Assembly: GCA_024763405.1 (NCBI GenBank)
Contig: JANTFQ010000013.1
Location: 1 to 17,353, forward strand
Length of the DNA stretch: 17,353 bases
Source of the DNA: Calditrichaceae bacterium
GTDB taxonomy: Bacteria > Calditrichota > Calditrichia > Calditrichales > Calditrichaceae
Direction: 5' to 3'
Shown here: piece by piece, positions 1 through 11,200 of the stretch
Position numbering within the stretch: position 1 is the first letter of the stretch
Layout: the number at the start of each line of letters is the position of its first letter
Program-made: the position numbers and the translations under genes
Notes under the pieces: model-generated
Told to the model about the DNA's origin: nothing
What the model saw: only the letters and a program-made list of their open reading frames with translations
Databases searched by the model: none

Positions 1-3000
1 ATTTGCACGTCCGGGTTTTCAGCGCTTTGTTTTTCTATTTCCGGCCAGTCGCTGTCAATGAGCAGCAGGTGCGCATCGGAGTCCGGTAAAATATCGGTCA
101 GTTCCTGTTGGGTTAAAACAATGCTAATTGCAGAGTCCTCGAGCATATATTTTAAACGTTCGGCAGGGTAGGTGGGATCGATGGGCAGGTAAGCGGCCCC
201 GGCTTTTAATATACCCAGCATTGCCGTAATCATTTCGGGCGAACGCTTAATGCTCAGTCCGATTAATGTGTCCGGTTTGATACCTAAGCGGATGAGATGG
301 TGTGCAATCTTATTCGCGCTGGCATTCAGTTCTTTATATGAAAAAACACGATCTTCTATTTCCAGCGCCGGCTGTTCCGGATAGCGCTGCGCCTGTTCCT
401 GGAAAATGTGTACAATATCGTTTGTAAAATTCCCGTGCTCCTTCTTTCCATTCCATTCACTAATTAACTGACGGCGCTCCTGATCTTCTAAAAAGGAAAA
501 AGCGTCGATGGCAAAATCCGGGTTTTTAACTGCGGTTTTTAAAAGATTAATAAAATGTCCCTGCAACCGTTCAATGGTTGCACGGTCAAATAAGTCCGTA
601 TTGAATTCAAAGGCGCCGCTGAGCTTATTATTACTTTCCAGCATAAAAAGGGTCAAATCGAATTTTGCCGTTCCGCTGGAGGCCTCAAGGGATTGAATCT
701 GCAAATCCCCACCGGTTGTTTCTATCTTTTGCGGCGGTGTATTCTGCAAAGAAAACATCACCTGAAACAACGGGGAATGGCTCATATTGCGTTCCGGCTG
801 AATGGCGTCGACGATTTTTTCGAAAGGTAAATCCTGGTGCGCATATGCATTAAGCGAAGATTCGCGCTGGCGCTTAATCATTGTTCTAAAAGACGGCCGT
901 CCGGAAAGATCACTGCGGATGACCAGCGTGTTGACAAAGAAGCCAATCAGCCCTTCAACTTCGGCGCGGTTACGGTTGGCGATGGGCGTTCCGATATTAA
1001 TATCATCCTGATCCGAATAACGGTAAAGCAGCGTACTAAAAGCGGCTAACAGAACCATAAACAAGGTAGCGCCTTCCTGCTGTGCCAACTGATTTATAGC
1101 TTTGGAAACGTCCGTATCCAGATAAAAGCTGGTGTAATCACCTTTACTGGTTTGCACCGCGGGACGTGGACGGTCGGTGGGCAGTTTAAGCAGTGGTGGA
1201 CTGTCCTGTAAATATTCTTTCCAAAAGGTCAACTGTTGTTCTAGTACTTCGCCCTGTAACCAGTTCTGCTGCCAGTGGGCAAAATCAGCGTATTGAATGG
1301 GCAGGGGCGGCAGTTGCTGCGGCAGATCACGGGCAAAAGAATCGTACAACATAGCGATTTCGCGAATCATAACTTTCGAGGACCAGTCATCCGAAATAAT
1401 ATGATGAATGACAAAAACAAGCAGATATTCATCGTCTGCCATTTGAACAAGATTAATGCGCAAAAGAGGACCTTCGTCCAGGTGAAAGGGTTCCATCGCG
1501 GAGGCCCGTACCAGAGCCATTCCCTCTTTCTCCCGCTCGGCCGGTTTGCGCGTACGCAAATCACTAATAGTTATCCTGATGAGACGTTTGTCCGAAATGA
1601 CTAATTTAGGCTGTCCGTTTTCTTCGATAAAATTACAGCGTAAAATTTCATGCCGTTCAATAATGGTATTAATACAGCGTTCCAGAATCTGTGGATTTAG
1701 CGAACCCTTAATACGCACCGCTTCGGGAATATTATAAAAGGGGCTGCCCGGTTCCAGCTTATCCAGAAACCACAAACGCTGCTGGGCAAAAGAAAGTGGC
1801 ATATCCTGCTCGCGTGAAACAGCCATAATCGGGGGAATGTCCAAACCTGCACCGCTCATCCGGCTGATTTCTACCTTCTCCGAAAGAGCGGCAATGGTGG
1901 GGAATTCAAAAATATTGCGCAGAGGAATTTCCACTTCAAACGCTTCACGAATCCGGGAAAGAAGCTGTGTGGCCAGCAGTGAATGGCCGCCCGCTTCAAA
2001 AAAATTACTATGAACACCCACTTTTTCCAGGTTCAGGATTTCTGCCCAGATACCGGCCATAATTTCTTCGTCAGGGGTACGGGGTGCCACATAGTTTTCT
2101 TCCACCGCAAAAACAGAATCGTCCGGTTTGGGCAGCGCTTTACGATCTATTTTGCCGTTAGGGGTAAGGGGAAGCCGTTCCATAGAAACGAATGCGGAAG
2201 GCACCATATAGTCCGGAAGTTTCTCAAGCAGAAAACGGCGTAATTCACTTACTTCCGGAATCTGCCCGTCCTGCGGCACAAGGTAGGCGACCAGCCGTTT
2301 GTCATTGGGCTTGTCTTCGCGTACAATAACGGCCGCTTCTTTAACATCGGGGTGGTTGGCAAGGTTCGATTCGATTTCGCCTAATTCGATACGAAAACCG
2401 CGCAATTTCACCTGGGTGTCCATACGCCCTAAAAACTCGATATTACCGTCCGGAAGATATTTCCCCAAATCACCGGTGCGGTACATCCTCAGGCCGGCCT
2501 TATGGGCAAAGGAATGAGCGATAAATTTTTCGGCGGTTAAATCCGGGCGGCCGTGATAGCCGCGGGCCAGTCCGGCTCCGGCTACGATAATTTCACCGGG
2601 AACGCCGATTGGTGTGGGCTGCATATTTTTATCTAAAATATAGATTTGCATATTTGAAAAAGGACGGCCGATGGGAACCAGGCGGTCTTTGGGTAAATCG
2701 AGACGGGTGGCTTCAAAAAAGGTGCTGTCGATGGACGCTTCGGTTAAACCGAATGAATTAATCAAACGGGTATTTTTGCCGCCGTATTTTAGGAATTGCT
2801 GATATTCACCTACATACCAACTGTCTGATCCGGCGATTAAGGCGCGCATAAAAGAGAGATCTGCGCTGATGGTATCGAGGTGCTGGGTCAGGTTACGTAA
2901 AACGGCCGGCACGAATTCGGCGATGTTAATTTCTTCATCCAGCATAAGCTGGTACAATGTATCGGCCTGCAGCAGCATTTCACGCGGGACAAACACTAAT

Positions 3001-5069
3001 TTTCCGCCGCTGCCGAGGGCGCGAATCGTGTCTCCTGCAAAAACGTCAAAAGAAAAGCTGGCCATTTGTAAGTGGTTACGGGCCCGTGTTTTTAATTCGT
3101 AGTCGGTTTCCCAGGCATAATACGAATTTACCCAACTGCTGTGGCTGACCATCACGCCTTTTGCCTTTCCGGTAGAACCGGAGGTGTAAATCATATAGGC
3201 CATATTGTCCGGAGTTGCTTTGACCGGCAGATTTTCGTCTTCTTCTTTTTCTATTTCCGGCCAATCGCGCTGCAGACAAACCAATTTCGCTTTATTTTCC
3301 GGGATACGTTCCAGATGATATTCCTGGCTTAGCAGAACGGGAACGCTGGAATCATCAATCATATGCTTCAGACGATCCTGGGGATAATCGGGATCCATCG
3401 GTACATAAGCACCGCCGGCCTTTAGGGTTGCCAAAACGGCCACGGCCAGATCCAGTGATTTTTCAATACTGATCCCCACCGGTGTTTCTGCCTTTACACC
3501 CAGTTTCCGCAGATATCGGGCCAGCTGGTTGGCTTTGCGGTTCAGTTGTTCATATGTTAAATAAGCGCCGTTAAAAACAACGGCCTTGGCTTCGGGATTA
3601 TTTGTAGCGTTCTCTTCAAATAAATGATGCATACAGCGCCGGTGGTTATATTCAACCGGGCGCGTATTCCAATCGAATAATATTTTTTTGCGCTCTGTTT
3701 CATCCATAAACTGAAGTTGCCCGATACGTTCATCCGGGTTCGCTACGGCATTTTGCAAGAGATTTTGTAAATGGCCCAGCATACGTCGAATGGTGGATTC
3801 ATCAAAAATATCGGTGCTGTATTCGGCCGAAACACTTAGGCCGTTCGTTTGTTCGGTCATAGAAATAGTGATGTCAAATGTGGCCGTACCACTGTCAACA
3901 TTCATTTGCTGTAATGAAAGATCACCGCCGCCGGTTGAAAGACCGGAGCCAACGGGTGCGTTCTGTAGAATAAACATCACCTGAAACAACGGCGTATGGC
4001 TCATACTGCGCTCGGGCTGCAGGGTTTCTACTAACATTTCAAAAGGGAGATGCTGGTGTTCGTAGGCTTCCAGCGCGGTTTGCCGGACCCGTTTTAAAAA
4101 TTCACGAAAAGTTGGATTTCCCGAAAGATCACCGCGGAAGACAAGGGTATTTATAAATAAACCAATTAAGCCTTCCGTTTCACCTTCCGTGCGGTTGGCG
4201 ATGGGGGTGCCGATGGAAATATCTTCCTGCCGGGAATAACGATAGAGAAGCGCGTGAAATGCTGCCATATAGGTCATAAACGGTGTCGCGCTTTCCCTGG
4301 CGCTGAAAGAATGCACAGTGTCAATTACAGAACGGGGAAAGTTTACGGTAAGCGAATTTCCTCTGGATGATTGTACCGCCGGTCTCGGACGGTCAGTCGG
4401 CAGTTCCAGTACCGGTAATTGTCCGCCTAATTTTTGTTTCCAGTAGGCCAGTTGATTCTCTAATACTTCTCCGCTGAGCCATTCCCGCTGCCAATTAGCA
4501 TAATCGGCATATTGAATAGGAAGTTCGGGTAAAGGAGATTCCTGGCCTTTACTAAACGCATCATACAGAATGGCAATTTCTTTGATAAATACACCAATGG
4601 ACCAACCATCGGAAATAATATGGTGCATGGTAATCATCAGCACATATTCATGCGCATTAACCTGAATCAGTAAAGTACGCACCAATGGACCATCGGTTAG
4701 AATAAAGGGCTTGCGTGCTTCATTATTAATCAGCCGCTGCGTTTCCTGTTCGCGCTTTTCTTTAGGCAAATGGCGCAAATCTTTTGTGATAAAAGGGATA
4801 TCAATTTCGGGGTTGATCAGCTGCATAGGCTGGCCGTCCACCATATCAAAGGTGGTGCGCAGCGTTTCGTGGCGCCAGGCAATTTCATCTAAACAGTTCC
4901 GCAAGGCGTCCACGTTTAAATGCCCGGTAAGCCGGACGGCGGTCGGTATGTTGTAAAAGGGGCTTCCCGGTTCAAACTGATCTAAAAACCACAATCGTTG
5001 CTGTGCGAAAGAAGCCGGAAATACGAAAACTTCATCTTCGTCTATTAAAATTTCTTTTTCGTCGGACAT
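1..5069 (-). CDS. NRPS-3: C-A-T-C-A(partial), 3' end off window
   Basis: Non-ribosomal peptide synthetase, at least 1689 residues, open through the left edge. The ATG at 5069 is chosen because two in-frame TGA codons lie just upstream and the condensation motif SFAQQRLWFL follows at residues 20-29. Domains: C1 with HHIISDGW (His149-His150), L-to-L type; A1 from about 480, with YTSGSTGKAKG at 628 and the A10 lysine at 973; T with GGHSLL, phosphopantetheine Ser1030; C2 from about 1090; A2 from about 1550, cut before its A3 motif. The A1 pocket reads D-V-G-E-L-A-S-I-D-K, acidic at two positions and close to codes recalled for ornithine/diaminobutyrate, so a basic residue is inferred. C2 carries HHIISDDW (1222-1229) instead of HHxxxDG. 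The N-terminus is very acidic. There is no Shine-Dalgarno match upstream. It lies 133 bases after NRPS-2 without a clear terminator between them, so co-transcription is likely. Confidence 0.95.
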   Translation of the reverse strand, partial: MSDEKEILIDEDEVFVFPASFAQQRLWFLDQFEPGSPFYNIPTAVRLTGHLNVDALRNCLDEIAWRHETLRTTFDMVDGQPMQLINPEIDIPFITKDLRHLPKEKREQETQRLINNEARKPFILTDGPLVRTLLIQVNAHEYVLMITMHHIISDGWSIGVFIKEIAILYDAFSKGQESPLPELPIQYADYANWQREWLSGEVLENQLAYWKQKLGGQLPVLELPTDRPRPAVQSSRGNSLTVNFPRSVIDTVHSFSARESATPFMTYMAAFHALLYRYSRQEDISIGTPIANRTEGETEGLIGLFINTLVFRGDLSGNPTFREFLKRVRQTALEAYEHQHLPFEMLVETLQPERSMSHTPLFQVMFILQNAPVGSGLSTGGGDLSLQQMNVDSGTATFDITISMTEQTNGLSVSAEYSTDIFDESTIRRMLGHLQNLLQNAVANPDERIGQLQFMDETERKKILFDWNTRPVEYNHRRCMHHLFEENATNNPEAKAVVFNGAYLTYEQLNRKANQLARYLRKLGVKAETPVGISIEKSLDLAVAVLATLKAGGAYVPMDPDYPQDRLKHMIDDSSVPVLLSQEYHLERIPENKAKLVCLQRDWPEIEKEEDENLPVKATPDNMAYMIYTSGSTGKAKGVMVSHSSWVNSYYAWETDYELKTRARNHLQMASFSFDVFAGDTIRALGSGGKLVFVPREMLLQADTLYQLMLDEEINIAEFVPAVLRNLTQHLDTISADLSFMRALIAGSDSWYVGEYQQFLKYGGKNTRLINSFGLTEASIDSTFFEATRLDLPKDRLVPIGRPFSNMQIYILDKNMQPTPIGVPGEIIVAGAGLARGYHGRPDLTAEKFIAHSFAHKAGLRMYRTGDLGKYLPDGNIEFLGRMDTQVKLRGFRIELGEIESNLANHPDVKEAAVIVREDKPNDKRLVAYLVPQDGQIPEVSELRRFLLEKLPDYMVPSAFVSMERLPLTPNGKIDRKALPKPDDSVFAVEENYVAPRTPDEEIMAGIWAEILNLEKVGVHSNFFEAGGHSLLATQLLSRIREAFEVEIPLRNIFEFPTIAALSEKVEISRMSGAGLDIPPIMAVSREQDMPLSFAQQRLWFLDKLEPGSPFYNIPEAVRIKGSLNPQILERCINTIIERHEILRCNFIEENGQPKLVISDKRLIRITISDLRTRKPAEREKEGMALVRASAMEPFHLDEGPLLRINLVQMADDEYLLVFVIHHIISDDWSSKVMIREIAMLYDSFARDLPQQLPPLPIQYADFAHWQQNWLQGEVLEQQLTFWKEYLQDSPPLLKLPTDRPRPAVQTSKGDYTSFYLDTDVSKAINQLAQQEGATLFMVLLAAFSTLLYRYSDQDDINIGTPIANRNRAEVEGLIGFFVNTLVIRSDLSGRPSFRTMIKRQRESSLNAYAHQDLPFEKIVDAIQPERNMSHSPLFQVMFSLQNTPPQKIETTGGDLQIQSLEASSGTAKFDLTLFMLESNNKLSGAFEFNTDLFDRATIERLQGHFINLLKTAVKNPDFAIDAFSFLEDQERRQLISEWNGKKEHGNFTNDIVHIFQEQAQRYPEQPALEIEDRVFSYKELNASANKIAHHLIRLGIKPDTLIGLSIKRSPEMITAMLGILKAGAAYLPIDPTYPAERLKYMLEDSAISIVLTQQELTDILPDSDAHLLLIDSDWPEIEKQSAENPDVQ

Positions 5070-5080
5070 AGAATCAAATA

Positions 5081-5128
5081 CCAGTCATCAATTACGAATT
5101 AGTAACTACAGTTGCCAGTTATCAATTA
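5081..5128. repeat. Imperfect 14-base direct repeat in the NRPS-2/NRPS-3 gap
   Basis: CCAGTCATCAATTA (5081-5094) recurs as CCAGTTATCAATTA (5115-5128), 13 of 14 bases identical, separated by simple AT-rich sequence (ACGAATTAGTAACTA). The 133-base gap (5070-5202) also has a weak 6-bp hairpin at 5134-5148 with no U-tract. I see no convincing promoter or terminator in it. The short repeated words look like degenerate intergenic filler; a regulator site is possible but unsupported. Confidence 0.4.
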
Positions 5129-5202
5129 GGCGTCTGTTTCAAAAACAGAATATATACTTTCCCTACTGAGTCAGTGTGCTGAGACGTATTTTATTTTACC
5201 GT

Positions 5203-8200
5203 TTAGTTTTCTGTTTGCGGTTTACCATTCCCCGGACCGGAGGAGGAACGTTTATTCAACTCCGTTCGCTTTACCCGCCTGCTTCCGCGGTCGACCCGCT
5301 TGATTTGCGGTTTTGTTGGCGCTATTCCTTTTGCCTGTGCTTCGATCACGGCGACCGCCAGTTGTTCAATAGACGGTTTTTCAAACAACGTCATCAAAGG
5401 CATCTCCACCTGAAATATTTCTTTGATACGTGACATAAATTGTGTCGCCAACAGCGAGTGCCCGCCTAATTCGAAGAAATTATCTAATACTCCTACTTTT
5501 TCAAGATTCAGTAGCTCGGTGACAATGGTGATAAGCTTTTCTTCGGTTTCATTACGCGGGGGGATATATTCGCGGTGGATAACGGCGCCTTCTAAATCGG
5601 GTTGTGGAAGTGCCTTTCGGTCCACTTTCCCATTTGGTGTTAAGGGCATATCATCCAGAAAAATATAAACCGCAGGAACCATATAATCCGGCAATTGACT
5701 GCTCAGATAATCACGCATTTCTGCCGGCGTCGCTTCCTGGGAATTTTTCGTCGCGATATATGCGACCAATCGTTTATTTCCTGCTTTATCCTCAGGGGCC
5801 AGTACAATTTGATCTTTTATTTTGTCATGTCGGCTGAGCGCTGCTTCAATTTCACCCAATTCAATACGAAAACCGCGAACTTTTACCTGATGGTCGATGC
5901 GTCCCATAAATTCCACATTTCCGTCCGGGAGCCAGCGGGCTAAATCGCCGGTACGGTAGATGCGTTCTCCGTTGCCGGTGGCGAAAGGATTGGGAATAAA
6001 TTTTTCCGCCGTCAGTTCAGGACGGTTTAAATAACCGCGGGCTAATCCTACGCCGGCTACACATAATTCTCCGGGGACGCCGGGAGGCTGTGGCTGCAGG
6101 TATTCATCCAAAATATAAAGTTTGAAATTGGGATTGGCTTTACCTATGGGCGGCGCTGTTTCATATTTTCCGCTGCATTCGTGCATAGAGGCGCATACGG
6201 TTGTTTCGGTTGGCCCATAGGCGTTAAAAAAGATGCGCCCTTTTCCCCAGGTCTCTACCAGTTCCGGCGAAACCGCTTCGCCTGCTGTGATAATCGTTTT
6301 CAATTGTGGCAATTCGTTTTTCGGGAGAACAGCGAGAACCGAAGGCGGAATCGTTATTGTGGTTACTTCCTGCGCTTCTAACAGATTTACCAGTGCCTGC
6401 CCGTCGGTAATGGTTTGGGCGGAAGTGAGCACCAGCGCTGATCCGGAAATAAGAGCCATTAAAAATTCCCAGGTGGCGGCATCGAAACTAAGAGAAGCAA
6501 ATTGCAGGATACGGCTGCCCGGCCCTACTTTAAAGGCTTTCTGCTGCAAGGTTGCCAGGTTCAGCGCACCGCGGTGATGCAGCATCGTGCCCTTGGGTTT
6601 CCCGGTGGAACCGGAGGTATAAATTAAATAGGCTAAATTTTCCGGGTTTAAAACAAGATTAAGATTATCACCGGACTGTTTGCCGATTTCCGGCCACTGA
6701 CTGTCTACGGTAACTAAAGGTATATTTAAAGGCTCCAAAGTATTGCGCAATTCTTCCTGGGTGACCAGAACGGTTAAAGCGGAATCCTCTACCATATACC
6801 GGATGCGTTCAGCTGGGTAATTAGGATCGATGGGCACGTAGGCCGCGCCGGCTTTAAGAATAGCAAGCATACTAATAACCATTTCCATTGAGCGATGCAT
6901 GCAGATACCGATGATGTCCTCGTTTTGAACATTTCTGTTTTTTAAATGCCGGGCCAGTTGATTGGCTTTGGCGTTCAGTTCTGCGTAGGTCAGTTTCTGC
7001 GCTTCAGACTCTGCGGCCGGCGCAAAAAACAGGGCAGGGGATTCAGGCTGGGATTGGCATATTTCTTCAAAAACCTGATGCACACCCTTATTTGCCGGGA
7101 AGACACTTTCGGTTTCATTACCCTTGTATAGTATTTCCTGCTTTTCATTTTCATCGAGTAACGGGATATGGTCTACGTTAATATCCGGATCATCACTAAT
7201 TGCTTTCAGGATCATTTTAAAATGACCGAGCATTCTTAAAATGGTAGTGCGCTCAAAAAGATCGGTGTTGTATTCCATAGAACCCTGCAATCCCTGGGGC
7301 CCTTCGACCATCGTTAACGTAAGATCATATTTCGCGGTGGCGGCATCATTGTCAACCGCTTTGAGTGTCAGTCCAGGCAGCTTAATCGAGTTGTCCGAAG
7401 GCGTATTTTGCAGCACAAAAGCGTGCTGAAAAATGGGAGAATGGCTTGGATCACGTTGTGGTTGTAACTCTTCAACCAATTTTTCGAAAGGTGTATCCTG
7501 ATGGGCATAGGCTTCCAGGGCATTTTCACGAACCTGGCGCAACAGATCACTAAATTCCGGATTATCCGATAAATCCGCCTTCATGATAAGTGTATTAACG
7601 AAAAACCCAATTAATTTTTCGATTTTTGAATTGGTGCGACCTGCAACCGGCGCGCCGACAAGAATTTGATTTTGACCACTGTATCGGTGCAGCAGAATTT
7701 GAAAAGCAGCCAGTAAAATCATAAAGAGGGTAGCGCCTTCCTCTTTGGTCAATGCCATTATTTCTGAAGACAAATCTGCGTCAAGGATAAAATTTTCTGA
7801 AGCACCGTTTACGCTTTGCAGGGCTGGCCGGGGGCGGTCAACTGGCAGTTTTAGTAAAGCGGGTGCCCCTGCCAATTTTTCTTTCCAATAGTCTATTTGT
7901 TTGTCCAGCGTTTCACCCTGCAGCCAGTTTTGCTGCCAGTGGGCGAAATCAGCGTACTGAATGCTTAATTCAGCGAGAGGCGAAGGAGCATTTTGCGAAA
8001 AGGCAACATAGAGTTGAGCAATTTCAGAAATGAGCACGCTCACGGACCAGCCATCGGAGATAATATGGTGCATATTAAACAAAATAGCGTGCTGTTCATC
8101 GGTCAGATTTATCAGAGAAACCCGGAACAGCGGGCCGACAGCTAAATCAAATGGCGTTAATGCATCTTCTTTGGCCAGACGTTTTAATTCTGCTTCGCCT

Positions 8201-11200
8201 TCTTCCCGTGTCAGTCCCGAAAGATTGATATGTGAAATACTAAAATTGCTAATGTCAGAAATAACCTGAATCGGTTTACCGCTCCGGTCGGTAAAGGTAG
8301 TACGCAGAGATTCATGTCGTTTCACGACTTCCAGGATACTTTTTTCCAGAGCCTGTGAATTGAGGTTGCCTTCCAAAATAAAAGCAGAGGGGATGTTATA
8401 TGCCGGACTGTTTGGTTCTAATTGGCTTAAAAACCAGAGACGCTGCTGGGCAAATGAAAGGGGTAAATCCTGGTTCCGGTTAATTTTTTCAATGGGGGGG
8501 AGAGAGACACCACTATCTTCTTTTCGCTTCCCGTTAATTATCTGCACGATGCTGGCAATGGTGGGAGATTCAAACAGATCTTTTAATTGGACCTCTACAT
8601 CAAAGGCGTCGCTGATTCGCGAAATAACCTGTGTAGCCAGGAGGGAGTGTCCGCCCAAATCGAAGAAATTACTTTCGACGCCAACCTTATCCAGTTTCAA
8701 AATATCCGCCCAGATAGAGGCCAATAATTCTTCCTCCTGATTGCGCGGGGCCACATAGTCGTTTTCATTAAAATCGGCCTGGTCCGGAGCCGGCAATGCC
8801 TTACGGTTTACTTTTCCGTTGGGCGTAAGCGGAAAAGCGTCCATTACGATAAAAGCCGCAGGTATCATATAATCCGGTAAATTTTCTTTCAGTGCGCTGC
8901 GTACTGTATCGATCTCTATTTCAGTGTTATTCTGTGCAATCAAATAGGCCACTACTTTTTTATCGCCGGCTTTATCGCCGTGTACGGCCACCACCACATC
9001 TTTAACAGCTTCTTGTTGGGAAAGCTCCGCTTCAATTTCACCCAATTCTATTCTGAATCCACGAATTTTAACCTGAAAATCCACTCGGCCAATAAATTCA
9101 ATTCGGCCATCCGGTAACCAGCGGGCCAAGTCACCTGTTTTATATAAACGCGCTCCACTCTTATTCGAAAAAGAATCGGGAATGAATTTTTCAGCCGTTA
9201 ATTCAGGCCGCTTTAAATAACCGCGGGCAACCCCGGGTCCTCCAATATAGATTTCTCCGGGAATTCCGGGCGGGGCAGGATGGAGAAACGGATCGAGAAT
9301 GTATATCTTAACATTGGCCAATGGTTTTCCGATGGGAACGGATGCATGCGGAAAGGGTTCATCATGTTCCAGCATTCCCCAGATTGCACCGATTGTGCCT
9401 TCTGTTGGGCCATACCCATTAAAAAAACGGGCGTTTTTATACCAGCGTTTGGCCAAATCTTCAGTACAGGCATCGCCGATGGAAATTATGGTTTCAAAAT
9501 TATTGATTCGATCTTCGGGCAGTAATGATAAAAGTGACGGTGGAATGGTAGCCGTCGATACAGGATGATCCTTAAGAAAACTGATAAATTTTTCGGTGGA
9601 TAAAAGGGTCTCCTTGGGAATCATTTGTACGGTAGCGCCCGACATTAAGGCTGCAAATATTTCGCCGGTAGCGGCATCGAAACTGAAGGAAGCCAATTGT
9701 AAAACAGATTTACCGTTTTCGAGCAGGAAGTCTTTTTTCATATTGGCAAAAAGATTGACCGCGCCCCGATGAGGAAGTAAAACGCCTTTTGGTTTACCGG
9801 TAGAGCCGGAGGTGTAAATGACATAGGCCAGGTTATCCGGTGTGGTATGATTCTCCGGAGGAATCGCCGGCTGTTGCTCTAATTCTGCAGAAATAGAATC
9901 TAAAGCAATGAATTCCGCTTTAATGTCTTTAAACAGATCGGTCAGGTTTTCCTGTGACAGAAGCAGGTTAATCCCTGAGTCTTCCAGCATATACTGAATA
10001 CGTTCTTCGGGATATTCGGGATCGATGGGCAGGTACGCGCCGCCGGCTTTTAAAACAGCAAGAGCGGCTACGACAGTTGTGATGGAACGTTCTAACGAAA
10101 TGCCCACTATAACATCGGCATCCACCTTTTTTATGCGCAGAAAATTAGCAAGTTTGTTGGCTTGGGCGTCTAATTCTTTGTAGGTAAGTTTTGCGTCCTG
10201 AAAAGAGACCGCTATGGTCTCGGGATTATGCTCAACCTGTTGGGTAAAAATGTTATGCAGGGTTGCATGAGGCGGATAATCCATTTGATTTTGATTCCAC
10301 TCATCCAAAACAAGTGATTGTTCTTCTTCTGTTGTCAGGAGAATACCGGAAAGCGTTTGCTCACTTTTAAGAGCAAATTGCATCAATATCATATGAAGAT
10401 GCTGCTGCATTCGGTGAATGTCAGATGCGTCGAACTTGTCGGTTTCATAGGCAATATCAAAGGCCAATTGTGTGCCGGGCGAACCCACGATGGTAAGTGG
10501 ATAATTGGTGCGTTCAATAGAGCGTACATCCGTCATTTGAAGCGTGGCTTCTTTTTGCTCCAAGGCTTCCCCTGCGGGATAATTTTCAAAAACAAGCAGG
10601 CTTTTAAACAAAGGCTGTGTATTGGGTACATCGCTCCATTTGTGAATTTCAACTAAAGGAGTGTATTCATATTGTCGTGTTTCGGCCTGTGCCATTTGAA
10701 AAGCCTGCAGCCATTGCCCTATAATTTCATTATCATCAAAGGTAGCACGGACGGGCAGCGTGTTGATAAAAAGGCCGAGAATTTCTTCCACGCCAGGTAA
10801 CTCCGGCGGCCGGCCGGATACCGTCGCCCCAAAGACTATATCATCTTCTCCGCTGTAGCGATGCAGCAGAAAAGCCCAGGCAGCCTGTAATAAAGTGTTG
10901 AGCGTGATTTGATTGTCTTTACTAAACTGGTTTAACCGATCAGAATCTTTATCAGAAAGGGAATAACGGATTTTATGATAGCCTTCTGGAGATTCGTCTT
11001 TACGCTGTTCGATTACCAGAGGTGTTGGCGCGACAAACCCATTTAAGCGGTTTTTCCAAAACTGCTCCGCCTGCTGCATATCCTGCTGCTGCAGCCAGGC
11101 GATATAATCACGGTAAGGACGGGTTTGAGGTAAATTAAGATCACGGCCGTTGGAGAAGGCATCGTAAAAGAGCATTACTTCCCGTAAAATGATGGGTAAT

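Noticed and set aside
5134..5148. CTGTTT-AAACAG hairpin between NRPS-2 and NRPS-3 as a terminator
   Set aside because: It has only six AT-rich base pairs with a 3-base loop and no T-tract follows on the minus strand.
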